Assembly: GCF_954871325.1 (NCBI RefSeq)
Contig: NC_088779.1
Span: 15,378,846 to 15,442,845, forward strand
Reading direction: 5' to 3'
Origin: Gordionus sp. m RMFG-2023
Taxonomy: Eukaryota > Nematomorpha > Gordioida > Chordodea > Parachordodidae
Length of the DNA stretch: 64,000 bases
The translations under genes were made by a program, and so were the position numbers. The notes beneath the pieces are model-generated. The model was not told the origin of the DNA, made no database searches, and was given only the letters and a program-made list of their open reading frames with translations. Shown in pieces: positions 45,000 through 56,231 of this stretch (positions are counted from its first letter, which is position 1; every line of letters begins with the position of its first letter).

Positions 45000-46205
45000 T
45001 AGGCATGTCGTTCAAATATACTGTAACCTTATATGCATCGTTAGCTGTGTAATTATTATCGATATCCATATTGTTTATGTCTAAATTGTATAAATTATAT
45101 TCTTTTCTTTCTAGTTTGTCATTATAATCTTCTTTTATCTCTTCTATATTTACAGTGTTTACTTTATTTGTATATCGTGATTGATTATTATCGTTGTTAT
45201 GATATTTACAATTGCATACTTAATTTTTTCCTTGATTTCCAATATTATGATTATCGTTATGTCTTTGAATAAATCTTGAATCGTTATAATGTCTGTTATA
45301 TCTGTAATTATAATCATTATTAAACCTATAATTATTATAGTTATTGTTATTATAACTAGCTCTATTATCAAATCTCGAAGAATTATTGTACGATCCTGGA
45401 TAGTTTGACGTTGTTGTAATAATTCGCGTTATATTTCTGATATCTATGGTTTTAATTATTTCCTTGATATCTGGGGTTATAATTATTTCCTTGATAATTA
45501 TTTTTTTAAAAGTCATGGCCTCTTGTTGTCCATCGTTGTCCATCGTTGTCTGTTATCGTAATTAGATTGTAAATTTTGTCGTTCGTCATGGTCTCAATAT
45601 CTCACCAGTTGTTTATTTTCTTCTGTTTTCCTGCCTCTTTGCCTTTCTACATGTTTCACGGTTGTATCATCTTCTGTTTTTTCGTTTAAAGAAATATTTT
45701 CAACTTTAGCAATTATATTTTCTTTCATTCTAACTCTTCAAAATCATCTCTTAAAGTATGAACTTTTGCTAATGTAATGTTTTCTTTTAATGTAATTTCT
45801 GCCTAATATTTTTGCTGATTAATGAAATTTTTACTTTTTCAATAACTCTACTATCACTTAGCAAACATTCATTTTTTAAAATGTATAATCTACTTACCCA
45901 ATTGATGTAACTTTCGTTTTTACCTTGTACAGCTGCGTTAAATAATAATAAGTTCGAACTTATAGATTTCCTCGGGTGTAATAACCTGAATTTTTCAATC
46001 AAGTCGGTAGGTGAAATATCCATTTGAGCTTGACATATACCTCATCTGGTAGTCTTCTTGTAAAGGAACCTGCTTTTTCGATGTCCGAGATCTGAGTGTC
46101 CTTGAAGATGTCTTCGAATCTACTCAAAAAAAGATTACCATTGCCTGAGTATATTGGAAATTCAATATTTATATTAACATTATTATTGGGAATCTGTTTC
46201 ATATT
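45000..46205 (-). pseudogene. Ty3-like gag and start of protease, fossil
   Basis: On the minus strand the gag part has FPIYSGNGNLFLSRFEDIF, then DLIEKFRLLHPRKSISS and NESYINWVSRLYILKNECLL, typical of Ty3 gag. An asparagine/tyrosine/arginine-rich stretch follows, then VYLNDMPILMQIDTGSRYS with the DTG active site of a retroviral-type protease, just before the inverted LTR. The region is broken in a few places. No polymerase follows. Confidence 0.7.
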
Positions 46206-46253
46206 TATTTATTTATTTACGATTTCCTCGAATATGTAGCGGAACTGCCACCA

Positions 46254-46485
46254 TAAAGTTTACTTAGAATATTTGAATGTTACGAGTTTAATTTTATTTA
46301 ATTTATTTTAAAATTTTACCTCTATAAAACTAAAAGTTTCATAGCATGTTTCAAACAAAAAATCAATTTACATATTAATATTATAATTTATATAAAAAAA
46401 TCAATTTTCACAATTTATAAAAAAAATCAATTTATATAAACACAAAAAAACAATTTAAGGTTAGTATAAATCAATCATATCAACA
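46254..46485 (-). repeat. LTR, minus orientation, of the inverted pair
   Basis: The inverse of 44710-44946, with its primer site at 46245-46253 (CTGCCACCA as written on the plus strand). It lies directly before the gag of the same strand, so it is the 5' LTR of the gag-bearing copy. Confidence 0.75.
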
Positions 46486-46599
46486 TAAATAAACAATTTT
46501 TTAGTTGAAATCTTTTATTTATAGGTATTTTTATCATTTATGTAAAATTATCTATTTTTTTTAAGAATTAGTTTAAATAATTTATTTTTAAATATTTAT

Positions 46600-47830
46600 A
46601 TTAAACTTTTATTAGTTATTTTACATGATAGTCTTTGTGATAATTGTCATGTTATTTTTTAATATTTATGAAATCTTTGACAGAAAAGGATAATAAAAGA
46701 AGTTAAATTATAAATTCAATGGTGATGTTCCTTTCTAAAAATGACAATTATCATAATCTGTATTTTTAAACATATTAGTTAATTTTTGACTCTAATGGGT
46801 AAAAATATAAATTGTAAATATGTTAAATTAAAACTTCAGTGAAGATGTACCCTATATAAGTGACAATTGTCATAATCGTTATTTCTAAAGTTTTTTGAAA
46901 TTTTTTGACGCATATAGGTAAAAATATAGATTGTTAATACTAAGTAAAAATTCAGTGAAGTTGTACCATAGATATGTGGCAATTGTCATAATCGTTATTT
47001 TTAAAGTTTTTTGAATTTTTTTGACGGAAATAGGTAAAAATATATCGTGTAAATATGTTAAATTAAAATTTCAGTGAAGATGTACCCTAGATAAGTGATA
47101 ATTGTTATAATCGTTATTACTAAAGTTTTTTGAATTTTTTGACGCAAATAGGTAAAAATATGGGTTGTAAATATGTTAAATTAAAATTTCAGTGATAGAT
47201 AAGTGACAATTGTCAAAATCGTTATTTCTACAGTTTTTTGAAATTTTTTGACGCACATAAATAAAAATATAGATTGTAAATACGTTTAATTAAAAATTCG
47301 ATGAAGATGTATCATAGATAAGTGACATTTGTCATAATCGTTATTTCTAAAGTTTTTTGAAATTTTTTGACGTAATAGATATGTGACAATTGTCATAAAT
47401 GTTATTTTTCAAGTTTTTTGAATTTTTTTGAAGGAAATAAGTAAAACTATATAGTGTAAATATGTTAAATTTAAATTTCAATGAAGATGTTCCCTAGATA
47501 AATGACATCATAATCGTTATTTTTAAAATTTTATGAATTTTTTTGAATCATATAGGTAAAAATATAGATTTTAAATATGTTAAATTAAAATTTCAGTGAA
47601 GATGTACCATAGATAAGTGACAAGTGTCATAATCGATATTTTTAAAGTTGCTTAAAATTTTCTGAAGCAAATAGGTTATATAATATAGATTCTAAATAAC
47701 TTAAATTTTAGATAAGCAATTGTCATAATCGTTATTTTTAAAGTTTTTTGAATTATTTTTAAAGTAAATAGGTAAAAATATATACTGTAATATGTTAAAT
47801 TAAAATATAAGTGGAAATTACCAGACACAT
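46600..47830 (-). repeat. ~119-bp palindrome-centred satellite, left arm of FB2
   Basis: About ten to eleven units with AATTGTCATAATCGTTATTT and TTCAGTGAAGATGTACC. TGACAATTGTCA is intact in some units and worn in others. Spacing is close to 119 bp, with a few shortened units. Confidence 0.9.
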
Positions 47831-48211
47831 ATAAATTTTATTTTTAGATTTCGAATTCTATAAACATGATTTATCCTCCAAAACAGGGGCAAATTGGCAT
47901 TTTATTACCTGGTCATAGGGAAAGAAATAAATAATCCTAATATAGAATTTATTTTTTTGTCAATTTTCATCAGACAATCTTATTTAAATTGCGGCTAAAC
48001 ATTTTTTCTATATTAAAATTAATATTGATGTAAAAACAGAAATAATAAATATTAAAATATTTAGTGCTATAAATTAAATCTTCTACACTCATATACAACC
48101 TAGATTATTTTCTGCTAATATAATATTTTTTATACCTTATTTTTATATTTATTTCTTCATAAACGTTTTAAATATGATATATTATATTTACTAACCACAA
48201 ACGAATAAAAT

Positions 48212-50335
48212 CTTATTAAATTATTAATTTTGCAAATATCTTATTATGTTTTATACTTAAAATTTTTGGTTTGCTGTCAACATAAAATTTTAGATTTTCT
48301 AAATGTCATCAGCATGAGGCCATTTATACTCTAATAGAAGACAAAAGAACTATTAAAATTAAAAAAAGCATAAAACAAAAATAGCCAATTGCATAGAAGA
48401 ATAACATATTTTTATGAAAATATAGAAGACAGAACCATATTTAATCTGTTTAATGTTATATTTATTTATTCTTTATTAATCCATATATCAATAATGTAAT
48501 GAATATATGCGATGATAAATAAATTATATAATTGATAGATATATTTGAATAATATTTTACTACAAATAATAAAATATGAAAAAAAAAGTTATAAATTTGC
48601 AACTTAGACATTTTAATAAAATAGAAATAATTAATATATCCACTCCCCACATATCATTAATTATTTTCCAGGCATTTAGACATAGACACTATCTGAAATC
48701 CAACACTATATGCGAGGCTGAGATGATAGAATCAGCTTGGTATTCCGTCATAATGAAATTTTTAAAAAAAATTAAATATATCTACTTTATGAGAACATTT
48801 CATAGTTTTAGTATAATGGAAAAATATACATACCTCCTCATTAATAATAACATACTTTATTCATCCATTAAGGTATAAAAGTTTTTTTGATCCGATTACA
48901 TAAATAAATTTCGAAATTGTCCATTAATATATTTTTGGCATTTTGTCAACATTCACACTATTAATTTTGGTGTTAATCGACATTAAGTAACAATTAAATA
49001 TTCTAAATTAGGGTATATAAGTATAGTTCTAAAAGAAAAATAATTAAATAGGCTTGAGTAGAACTATTAGAGATGAATATCTATGAATAAATATGTGTTA
49101 AAAAGGTTTTTTAGATTTATTAACTTTTGAAACTTTGGTGACTACGCTATCTAAAGAAATAACATTTAAAGTTAGCAAAAAGAAAGAAAATTTAAACCAA
49201 AATTAGCAAAGAATAGGTTAATTTGAAATTTTATCCTAATATTATTCCATTAACTACAAATTAATCTTAACAGTATGGTAGAAGTGCTGCAGATAAATAT
49301 TGTTTTATAAAAAAAAATCATAAATTACTTTTACACTTACATGACGATGTTCATCTTATTTTTATTTGACATAAAATATTATAAATTTGCCTGGTCTTAG
49401 TTATATAAAAAAATAAACTAGATACTAAAATAAGAAATGAAAAATGTTTAAATTTAAATTATAATAAATTATCATCACATTTTGCGAATTGCGATTTTAA
49501 ATAATCAAAGCCCCCTTCGTCTCTTTCTCTCACATTGTATTTAAAAATTATTACATATTAAAAATAGGAGCTTAAAGATATTATTAGGCTTTCCATTATT
49601 ATAATCCGTTGATTTTTGATTTAGTTTAGGTTTTTAAATTTTTAATTTTTAACACCTAAATGATTAAATCTAATTTTTATATTTACCTTTATCAATTTTA
49701 TCTTAGAAAAAATCTATTATATGCCATTATTTTTTATTAATATCATATTTGCTACAACTTAAATATGACAGTCAAAAAAAAATTAAGAATTTATTAATAT
49801 TCTTTTTACGGTTCAGATTCGAATATGTATTTTACATATGTAGAAGAAGATAAAATTTAAAAAAAAAGTGTACAAGATTACTAATTAAAATAAAAATGAA
49901 AAATGCTTAAATTTAAATTATAATAAAATATATCATTCATATTTTGCGATTTTATTTATTAATTATTTAATATTTTTTATAATAATTATTTAAAAAAATA
50001 AATAATCAATCCCTCCTTCGTCTCTCTCTCTAATCTTATTTTAAATTTATTACATTAAAAAAAATATAAGCTTATTTTTTTATACCAAAGTACCACTAAA
50101 TTTAGCAAGAAGGCTTATAATATTTATTTCTTATTTTAAGTTGATTTTGCGCCTAGCTGACACCTTTTGTGATTTCTTTTGATTATTTTATATGAAATAA
50201 CCTAACTCTTTTTAAATTTTATAATTATATTTATTATTTATAGTAGAATATAAATAAAATGAAATTTTTTTTATTTTTGCATATATCAATAATGAATATA
50301 TGCGATGAGAAATAAATTATATAATTGATAGATAT
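48212..50335. other. Core of FB2
   Basis: No recognised gene. A ~55-bp direct repeat (ATATCAATAATG ... TATATGCGATGA ... ATAATTGATAGATAT) occurs at about 48486-48545 and 50281-50335, the second copy ending exactly where the right arm starts. A second internal duplication pairs about 49433-49590 with 49893-50080 (GAAAAATG.TTAAATTTAAAT ... CCTTCGTCTCT.TCTCT). A 100-codon frame at 48576-48878 and a 62-codon frame on the minus strand (48462-48650) have no known domain. If the element ever coded for a protein, the gene is gone or unrecognisable. Confidence 0.6.
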
Positions 50336-50749
50336 AATTTTATTCGTTAGTGGTTAGTAAATATATTATATCATATTTAATACGTTTATGAAGAAATAAA
50401 TATAAAAAATATTGTATTAGCAGAAAATAATAAAGGTTGTATATGAGTGAAGGACATTTAATTTATAGCTCTAAATATTTTAATACTTATTTTTTGTGTT
50501 TTTACATCAATATTAATTTTAATAAAGAAAAAATGTTTAGCCGCAATTTAAACAAGATTGTCTGATGAAAATAGAGAAAATAAATAATTTCTATATTAGG
50601 ATTAGATATTATCATAATGATTTTATATATTTATTTCTTTCCCGATGACGGGGTAATAAAATGCCAATTTGCCCCGGTTTTTAGGGATAAATAATGTTTA
50701 TAGAATTCGAAATTTTAAAATAAAATCTATAGGATGTCTAGTAATTTTT

Positions 50750-52270
50750 ACTGATATTTTAATTTAATATTATTTACAGTATATATTTTTACCTATTTGC
50801 GTCAAAAAATTTTAAACAACTTTAGAAATAACGATTACGATAATCGTCACTTATCTAAGGTACATCTTCACTGAAATATCAATTTAACATATATACACTA
50901 TATATTTTTACTTATTTCCGTCAAAAAATTCAAAAAACTTTAAAAATGAAGATTATAATTTATGGTACATCTTCACTGAGTTTTTAATTAAACGTATTTA
51001 CAATCTATATTTTTACCTATGTGCGTCAAAAAATTTCAAAATCTTTAGAAATAACGATTATGACAATTGTCACTTATCTAGTGTACATCTTCACTTAAAT
51101 TTTAATTTAACATATTTACATTCTATATTTTTACCAATTTACGTCTAAAAATTCAAAAAACTTTAAAAATAACGATTATGACAATTGTCACTTTTCTATA
51201 GTATATCTTTACTTAAATTTTAATTTAACATATTTACAATATATATTTTTACCTATTTACTTTAAAAAAATTCAAAAAAGTTCAAAAATAACGATTATGA
51301 CAATTGTTACTTTCTATGGTACATCTTCACTGAAATTTTAATTTAACATGTTTACAATATATATTTTTACCGATTTACTTTAAAAAAATTCAAAAAAGTT
51401 CAAAAATAACGATTATGACAATTGTCACTTTTCTATGGTATATATATCTTCACTGAAATGATAATTTAACATGTTTACAATAAATATTTTTACCCATTTG
51501 CTTCAAAATATTCAAAAAAAGTTCAAAAATAACGATTATGACAATTGTCACTTTTCTATGGTACATCTTTACTGAAATTTTAATTTAAAATGTTTACAAT
51601 ATATATTTTTACCCATTTGCTTTAAAAAAATTCAAAAAAGTTCAAAAATAATGATTATGACAAATGTCACTTTTATATGGTACATCTTTACTTAAATTTT
51701 AATTTAATATATTTACAATATATAATTTAACCTATTTACTTTAAAAAAATTTAAAAAAGTTCAAAAATAATGATTATGACAATTGTCACTTTTCTATGGT
51801 ATATCTTCACTGAAATTTTAATTTAACATGTTTACAATATATATTTTTACCATTTGCTTTAAAAAAATTCAAAAAACTTTAAAAATATCGATTATGACAA
51901 TTGTCACATATCTATGGTACATCTTCACTGAATTTTTAATTAAACGTATTTACAGCCTATATTTTTACTTATTTGCTTCAAAAAATTTTTAAAAACTTTA
52001 GAAATAATGATTATGACAATTGTCACTTATCTAGGGGAAATCTTCACTGAAATTTTTATTTAACATATTTACCATCTATATTTTTACCCATTAGCGTCAA
52101 AAATAAGCTAATATGTTTTAAAATACAGATTATGATATTTGTCATTTTTACAAAGGAACATCATCATTGAATTTATAATTTAACATATTTATAATATAAA
52201 TTATATTTTTACCCTTTTGTGCCAAAAATTTCAAAAATGTTAAAAAATAACATGACAATTGTCACATTAA
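50750..52270 (+). repeat. ~119-bp palindrome-centred satellite, right arm of FB2
   Basis: About twelve units. TATGACAATTGTCACTTTTC at or near this form occurs at about 51060, 51178, 51416, 51538, 51777, 51894, 52014 and 52253. Neighbouring middle units (51170-51860) are the most alike, suggesting recent local amplification there. Confidence 0.95.
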
Positions 52271-52560
52271 AATATTATAAGACGATCATGTATAAAATAA
52301 CATAAAAATTTAATATAAATATTTAAAAATAAATTATTTAAACTAGTTCTTTTAATACTAAAAAAATAGATAATTTTAGAAAAATGATAAAAGTAAACCT
52401 ATAAAAGATTTCAACTAAAAGATTAATTCACAAAAAAATTAATTAAAAAATAAGATTTTAAATTCTTATCAATTCAAATTTTGCTTAAAATATTTGCGTG
52501 AAAACCACAAATTAATTGTAACAAAAATAATATTATACAATACCTATTCAAAATATTCGT

Positions 52561-52820
52561 TCTCTAGTCGACTTAAGTTCACGACTCAAGTGGAAAACTC
52601 ATGTTCTTGACTCAGGTCGACTAGAGTTCATGACTCTAGTTGACTGGAGTTCACGATTCGAGTCGACTTGAGTTCACGACTTAAGTCGTTGAGTTCACGA
52701 CTTTCGACTTGAGTTCTCGACTCGAGTTTAAGACTTCAGTGAGTCGACCAATTCGACTAACGACTCAGACTCTGAGTCAGAGTCGGGTGAACTCTACTTT
52801 TTAACAACACTAAGTATAAT
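52561..52820 (-). repeat. GTCGACTTGAGTTCACGACT subterminal cluster and hAT-like end, right
   Basis: Roughly twelve variants of GAGTTCACGACTCGAGTCGA are followed by GAACTCTACTTTTTAACAAC and ACTAAG, which inverts to TAGTGTTGTTAAAAAGTAGA, a hAT-type terminus. The orientation is inverse to the cluster at 41491-41645. The two clusters enclose both foldback elements. Confidence 0.65.
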
Positions 52821-53694
52821 TGTATGTTAATATTTCATTTATAATATTATGGTTTTTTTAATATTTTATTTTTAATTTTAAAAAATATAACAATATAAAA
52901 ATAAATGATATGTGGCGCCATACATATAGAACAAAAAGCATAAATAAATTAAATTCCCATATATTTTAAATTTTTATATAAAACTATCAGAATTTTCTCC
53001 TCATGGATAAATAATAAATTTTACCAGGGATCCAAACCGAACCTGAACTGAAGAGTTAAACCGCTAAAATCCGATCCTTGAACCGAACCGTTGATCCACT
53101 AAAATCGGTATTTTTATTGAATCTAAACCGAACCTAAACCGCTAAAATAACTTCTAGTTGAATCTGAACCGAACCGCTAAAATGCCTTTGAACCGGTTCG
53201 AGCCTCATGAATATGCCTATGAATTAATATGTAAGTTATTACTAGTATATTGCAAATATTTTAATTATATTCGAATTGTTTTAAAGATTATTATCAATTA
53301 TATTTGATTGATAAGTGTCAGTCATAATTTTTATAAACTTTAGTATATAGCCATTTTATAGCATTTTTTAAATATTTTAAGTTTATAAATTTAATGCCTC
53401 AGGCGCGTACGCAGGAATTTGGTCTGAGGGGATAATAAAATTTTTTAAGAAATATTATTGTTTTTTAAGAATATCAAGCGTAAATTTATTAAGACTAATA
53501 ACTATTTCTAATACATAATTTTAAATTAATGTGAATTATAAAATAATTATATATAGAAATTTGAATTTTTTGAGCCTTTAAAATTTATATATAAAGTATA
53601 AAAAATTTAAATGTTAGAAATATAAATTAATACACAAAAAGTTTCTTAGGAATAATTGTATTTTGTATGTTATATATTTACAATGTAAAATCCA

Positions 53695-53816
53695 ATCTTC
53701 GTTGGGATTGAGCTAATTTTTCAATTATCTCATCCTTGCTTGTCGTCAAATGCCTATGAATATTCAAAAGATCCAAATCTTTCAATCTACTTCCAGAAGT
53801 TGTACTTCTTGGTATG
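53695..53816 (-). pseudogene. hAT transposase C-terminus (TTF/ZMYM branch)
   Basis: The minus strand reads SGSRLKDLDLLNIHRHLTTS, then KDEIIEKLAQSQRRLD. RL..L.LLNIHR....S.DE.I......RR.D is the conserved C-terminus of this branch. It lies at the right-end side of the minus-strand element, as expected. Confidence 0.7.
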
Positions 53817-53824
53817 TTTTTCAG

Positions 53825-54210
53825 AGACCTGCATGCCCGGCCTTCAGGCCGGACCGTATTTTAATTTATTTAAATATACCCGCCCAGGCCCTAAATTTTT
53901 TTTTAAAAACCAGGTCGGACCTATAAATTTTTTTTAAAAAAATCCGCGCCAGGCTGTATATTTTAAAACAGCCTATATTTGAAATCGTTATTATTAGCTA
54001 TAAAAATCAAAAATAAATATAATTTATTTTAAAAAAATCTGGATCGAGCATGAAAATTTTATTTTAAAAAAAGCCGAGCTATAGGTCTGAATTTTTTTTA
54101 AAAATGCCGGGCCAGGCCTGAAAACTATTTTTAAAAAAACCCGGGCCTGGCCATAAAAATTTTTAAAAAAATCCGGGCCATGCCCTGCAAATGATACCTC
54201 TGCAGGGCCT
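53825..54210. mobile_element. Short GC-rich-ended element (hAT-like MITE), copy B
   Basis: It starts AGACCTGCATGCCCGGCC, ends CCTCTGCAGGGCCT, and is filled with CCGGGCCAGGCC-type motifs spaced by A+T-rich runs. It is the longest of the three copies (386 bp). It interrupts the transposase of the hAT around it, so it is the youngest layer of this nest. Confidence 0.75.
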
Positions 54211-54214
54211 TTTT

Positions 54215-55060
54215 AAAAAAGAGAATGTTCTCTCTTTAGTTTACTAATGGGAAGAGTTCCTAATATATATAAACCTTTTTAATAAGAGTTGCTAATATAT
54301 ATAAACCCTTTTAATACATGGGAATATAATCTAAAATGTGTTTGAAATAATGCAGAGCATCCATAGCATTTTTTGGGACTATATCAACCATAGTTAATCT
54401 TATAAACATAGTTATTCAGCTAATAAGGCATCATAAGATACTTTAACATCTTCATGATAAAAATCCAACAAATATTTTTTTTCTACACCATCTGAAAAAG
54501 GTTGGGAAGGCTTTTATAGAAGTAATATTTGCAGATTGGTAAGTGCTGCATAATGAATTAAAAACCATTCATTTATTTGGGTTATAAATGTATCTGTATC
54601 TAAGATATACTCTTCTACTGATCCTATATTAATGTTTTAACTATGAACTTGGCTGCAAGTCGAGGGAGACAAATATTAAACACGAATAGCTCTTTGACTT
54701 AATAATAACATATAAAATATGAAATTCTTCATCAACATAAGCCCTAATTTCCTTGAATTCTAATAAAATGCTCTCCGCTATTCTCATCTTCTTAATCAAG
54801 TCAATGTCATGTTTTTGAAAAGTAATACATAAAATAGTTGTATAATTAAATAATTCATTCTAGTAAGAAAAAAAATTGAATCCAATAATTTTCTTGCTTC
54901 TGAGGAAATATTTCTTTCATGTGATATTTTAATAGCAAATAATCGGCTCTTATAACTCCATAAAAGCTGTTACTGCTTGATGGCGGACTGTATCTCTTTG
55001 GAGAAGCATGCAATTTCTTCTCCCTGATGGACAAGGAGTTTCAGAAATAATTATTATTTG
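54215..55060 (-). pseudogene. hAT transposase middle, decayed (TTF/ZMYM branch)
   Basis: Separate runs on the minus strand read FAIKISHERNISSEARKLLD (about 54945-54880), MRIAESILLEFKEIRAYVDEEFH (about 54790-54720) and LLDFYHEDVKVSYDALLAE (about 54480-54410). Stops lie between them. Order and spacing agree with the central part of a transposase whose C-terminus is at 53695-53816, on the other side of the inserted short element. Confidence 0.55.
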
Positions 55061-56231
55061 ACTAGAAATTTGAAAATGGTAGATAAATATTACGCCACTA
55101 AAAATTTGAAAATAATAAGTAAATATCACGCCGGAAAACTTGAAATCGAAATTAATTGATAAAATAACTTAGTAGATGAATGTGATAAATAAATGTAATT
55201 AAATATTTAATATAAGATAGGAATAAATATTAACAAATATAAATAAATATAAACAATAATCTTTTTGGAAAATATATCCGGCATCTGCATCCCCCCCCCT
55301 GCGTACTCGCCTGTAATGCCTAGAGAAAAAATCGAATATGTAAATTATTTACTTACAATATTATAAATGACACAACAAAATGTAATATTACTGATTGTCA
55401 AATAAATATGAAAGGCCATCATAAATCTTGAGCGTCACATAAAAAGAAACCACTATCTAAAATTCCATAAAATTAACGAAATATCACAGCAAAAGCCTAA
55501 TAAAATATAAAAGTTTAAGATGTCATCAAGCCAACAAACGATAGAAGGCATTAATAGAACAAACAATATCAGTAAAACTAAATAATAAAATAAATAATCG
55601 ATGCTTGTAATGAGTGGGTCACTTTTAATAACAGACCATTCAAATTAATCGATGATACGGTTTTAAATTTCTTGATCCTATATTAGAAGACGCGGGTTAA
55701 ATTAAAATTAATTCTCAAATTATTCCATCTAATGTTGCAGAATAAGCCATAAATATTTGGTAAAATATAATCGAATACCCAAGTTAGTGAAGTGTTTTTC
55801 AACAATTAAATTTATACTATCTCTTTATAGATGTAATTTGAGTGAGGCGAATCTTGAAAATATATTAATTGTGCGGCCTAATAAATTTTTTTTACGTATA
55901 TAAAGTTAAATATTGTTTATATTAAAATTAATAATTGATATTTATTTGTATTATTTATAATTAAAATATTATTTTATAATTAAAATATTATTTTATAATT
56001 TGCAATTATAATAAAAATGAAGGTTTTTATGTATACGTTTTTTATTTTAATGATGAAATAAAAAAATATACCTCCCTATACATAATTCTAATAAAGATTT
56101 GAATACAAAAATGTTCAAATCGGTTTTTAGAGGTTCGAACCGAACCGATATAACCTGAACCTTGAACCGTTATTTTTATCTGAACCTGAACCGAACCGAT
56201 ATTTGTTTCGGTTTGGATCCCTGAATCTTAC

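Larger units (their letters stand above)
44710..46485 (-). mobile_element. LTR-element fossil with its two LTRs inverted
   Basis: A 237-bp LTR on the plus strand (44710-44946) and a 232-bp copy on the minus strand (46254-46485) face each other. Both outer ends are the TGTTGATATGA start of the LTR, and both are followed inward by the same primer site TGGTGGCAG. The unit is bordered by TAAAT on each side (44705-44709 and 46486-46490). Between them, on the minus strand, are gag and the beginning of protease. Reverse transcriptase and integrase are absent. It is a broken Ty3-type copy inserted in the left arm of FB2. Ordinary elements have direct LTRs, so an inversion before or during integration is inferred. 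Confidence 0.75.
44570..52534. mobile_element. ~8-kb palindromic satellite element (element FB2)
   Basis: Two arms are inverted copies of each other. The left arm is 44570-44704 plus 46491-48211, interrupted by an LTR-type insertion; the right arm is 50336-52534. From outside in, each arm has a terminus (AATATTATTTTGTTACAATT), a non-repetitive outer zone, about ten ~119-bp repeats centred on TGACAATTGTCA, and a ~450-bp unique inner zone (for example AACCACAAACGAATAAAAT inverted at 50336-50356). The centre (48212-50335) encodes no recognised transposase. Partial copies occur at 16205, 35430 and 59925. A target duplication could not be fixed. The design resembles foldback elements such as Drosophila FB, but no sequence link is claimed. 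Confidence 0.8.
53400..55313 (-). mobile_element. hAT-type element nested in the 53025-56223 element
   Basis: The ends CAGGCGCGTACGCAGG and CCTGCGTACTCGCCTG are inverted repeats with a perfect 8-bp duplication TAATGCCT (53392-53399 and 55314-55321). The minus strand carries pieces of a transposase of the zinc-finger (TTF/ZMYM) hAT branch. A third, shorter element (53825-54210) sits inside it. Order of events read from the nesting: 53025 element first, this one second, the short GC-rich element last. Confidence 0.85.
53025..56223. mobile_element. hAT-type element with CCGAACC subterminal repeats, hosting nested elements
   Basis: The ends CAGGGATCCAAACCGAAC and GTTTCGGTTTGGATCCCTG are inverted repeats. 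They are flanked by AATTTTAC (53017-53024) and AATCTTAC (56224-56231), an 8-bp duplication with one change. CCGAACC/GAACCGAACC motifs fill about 180 bases at the left and 110 at the right. A nested hAT occupies 53400-55313. The rest (about 1.3 kb) shows no transposase, so it is non-autonomous. Confidence 0.85.

Noticed and set aside
48576-48878. 100-codon frame in the FB2 core as the element's own gene
   Set aside because: No transposase motif, low-complexity lysine/isoleucine-rich text typical of this A+T content, and no supporting relative.
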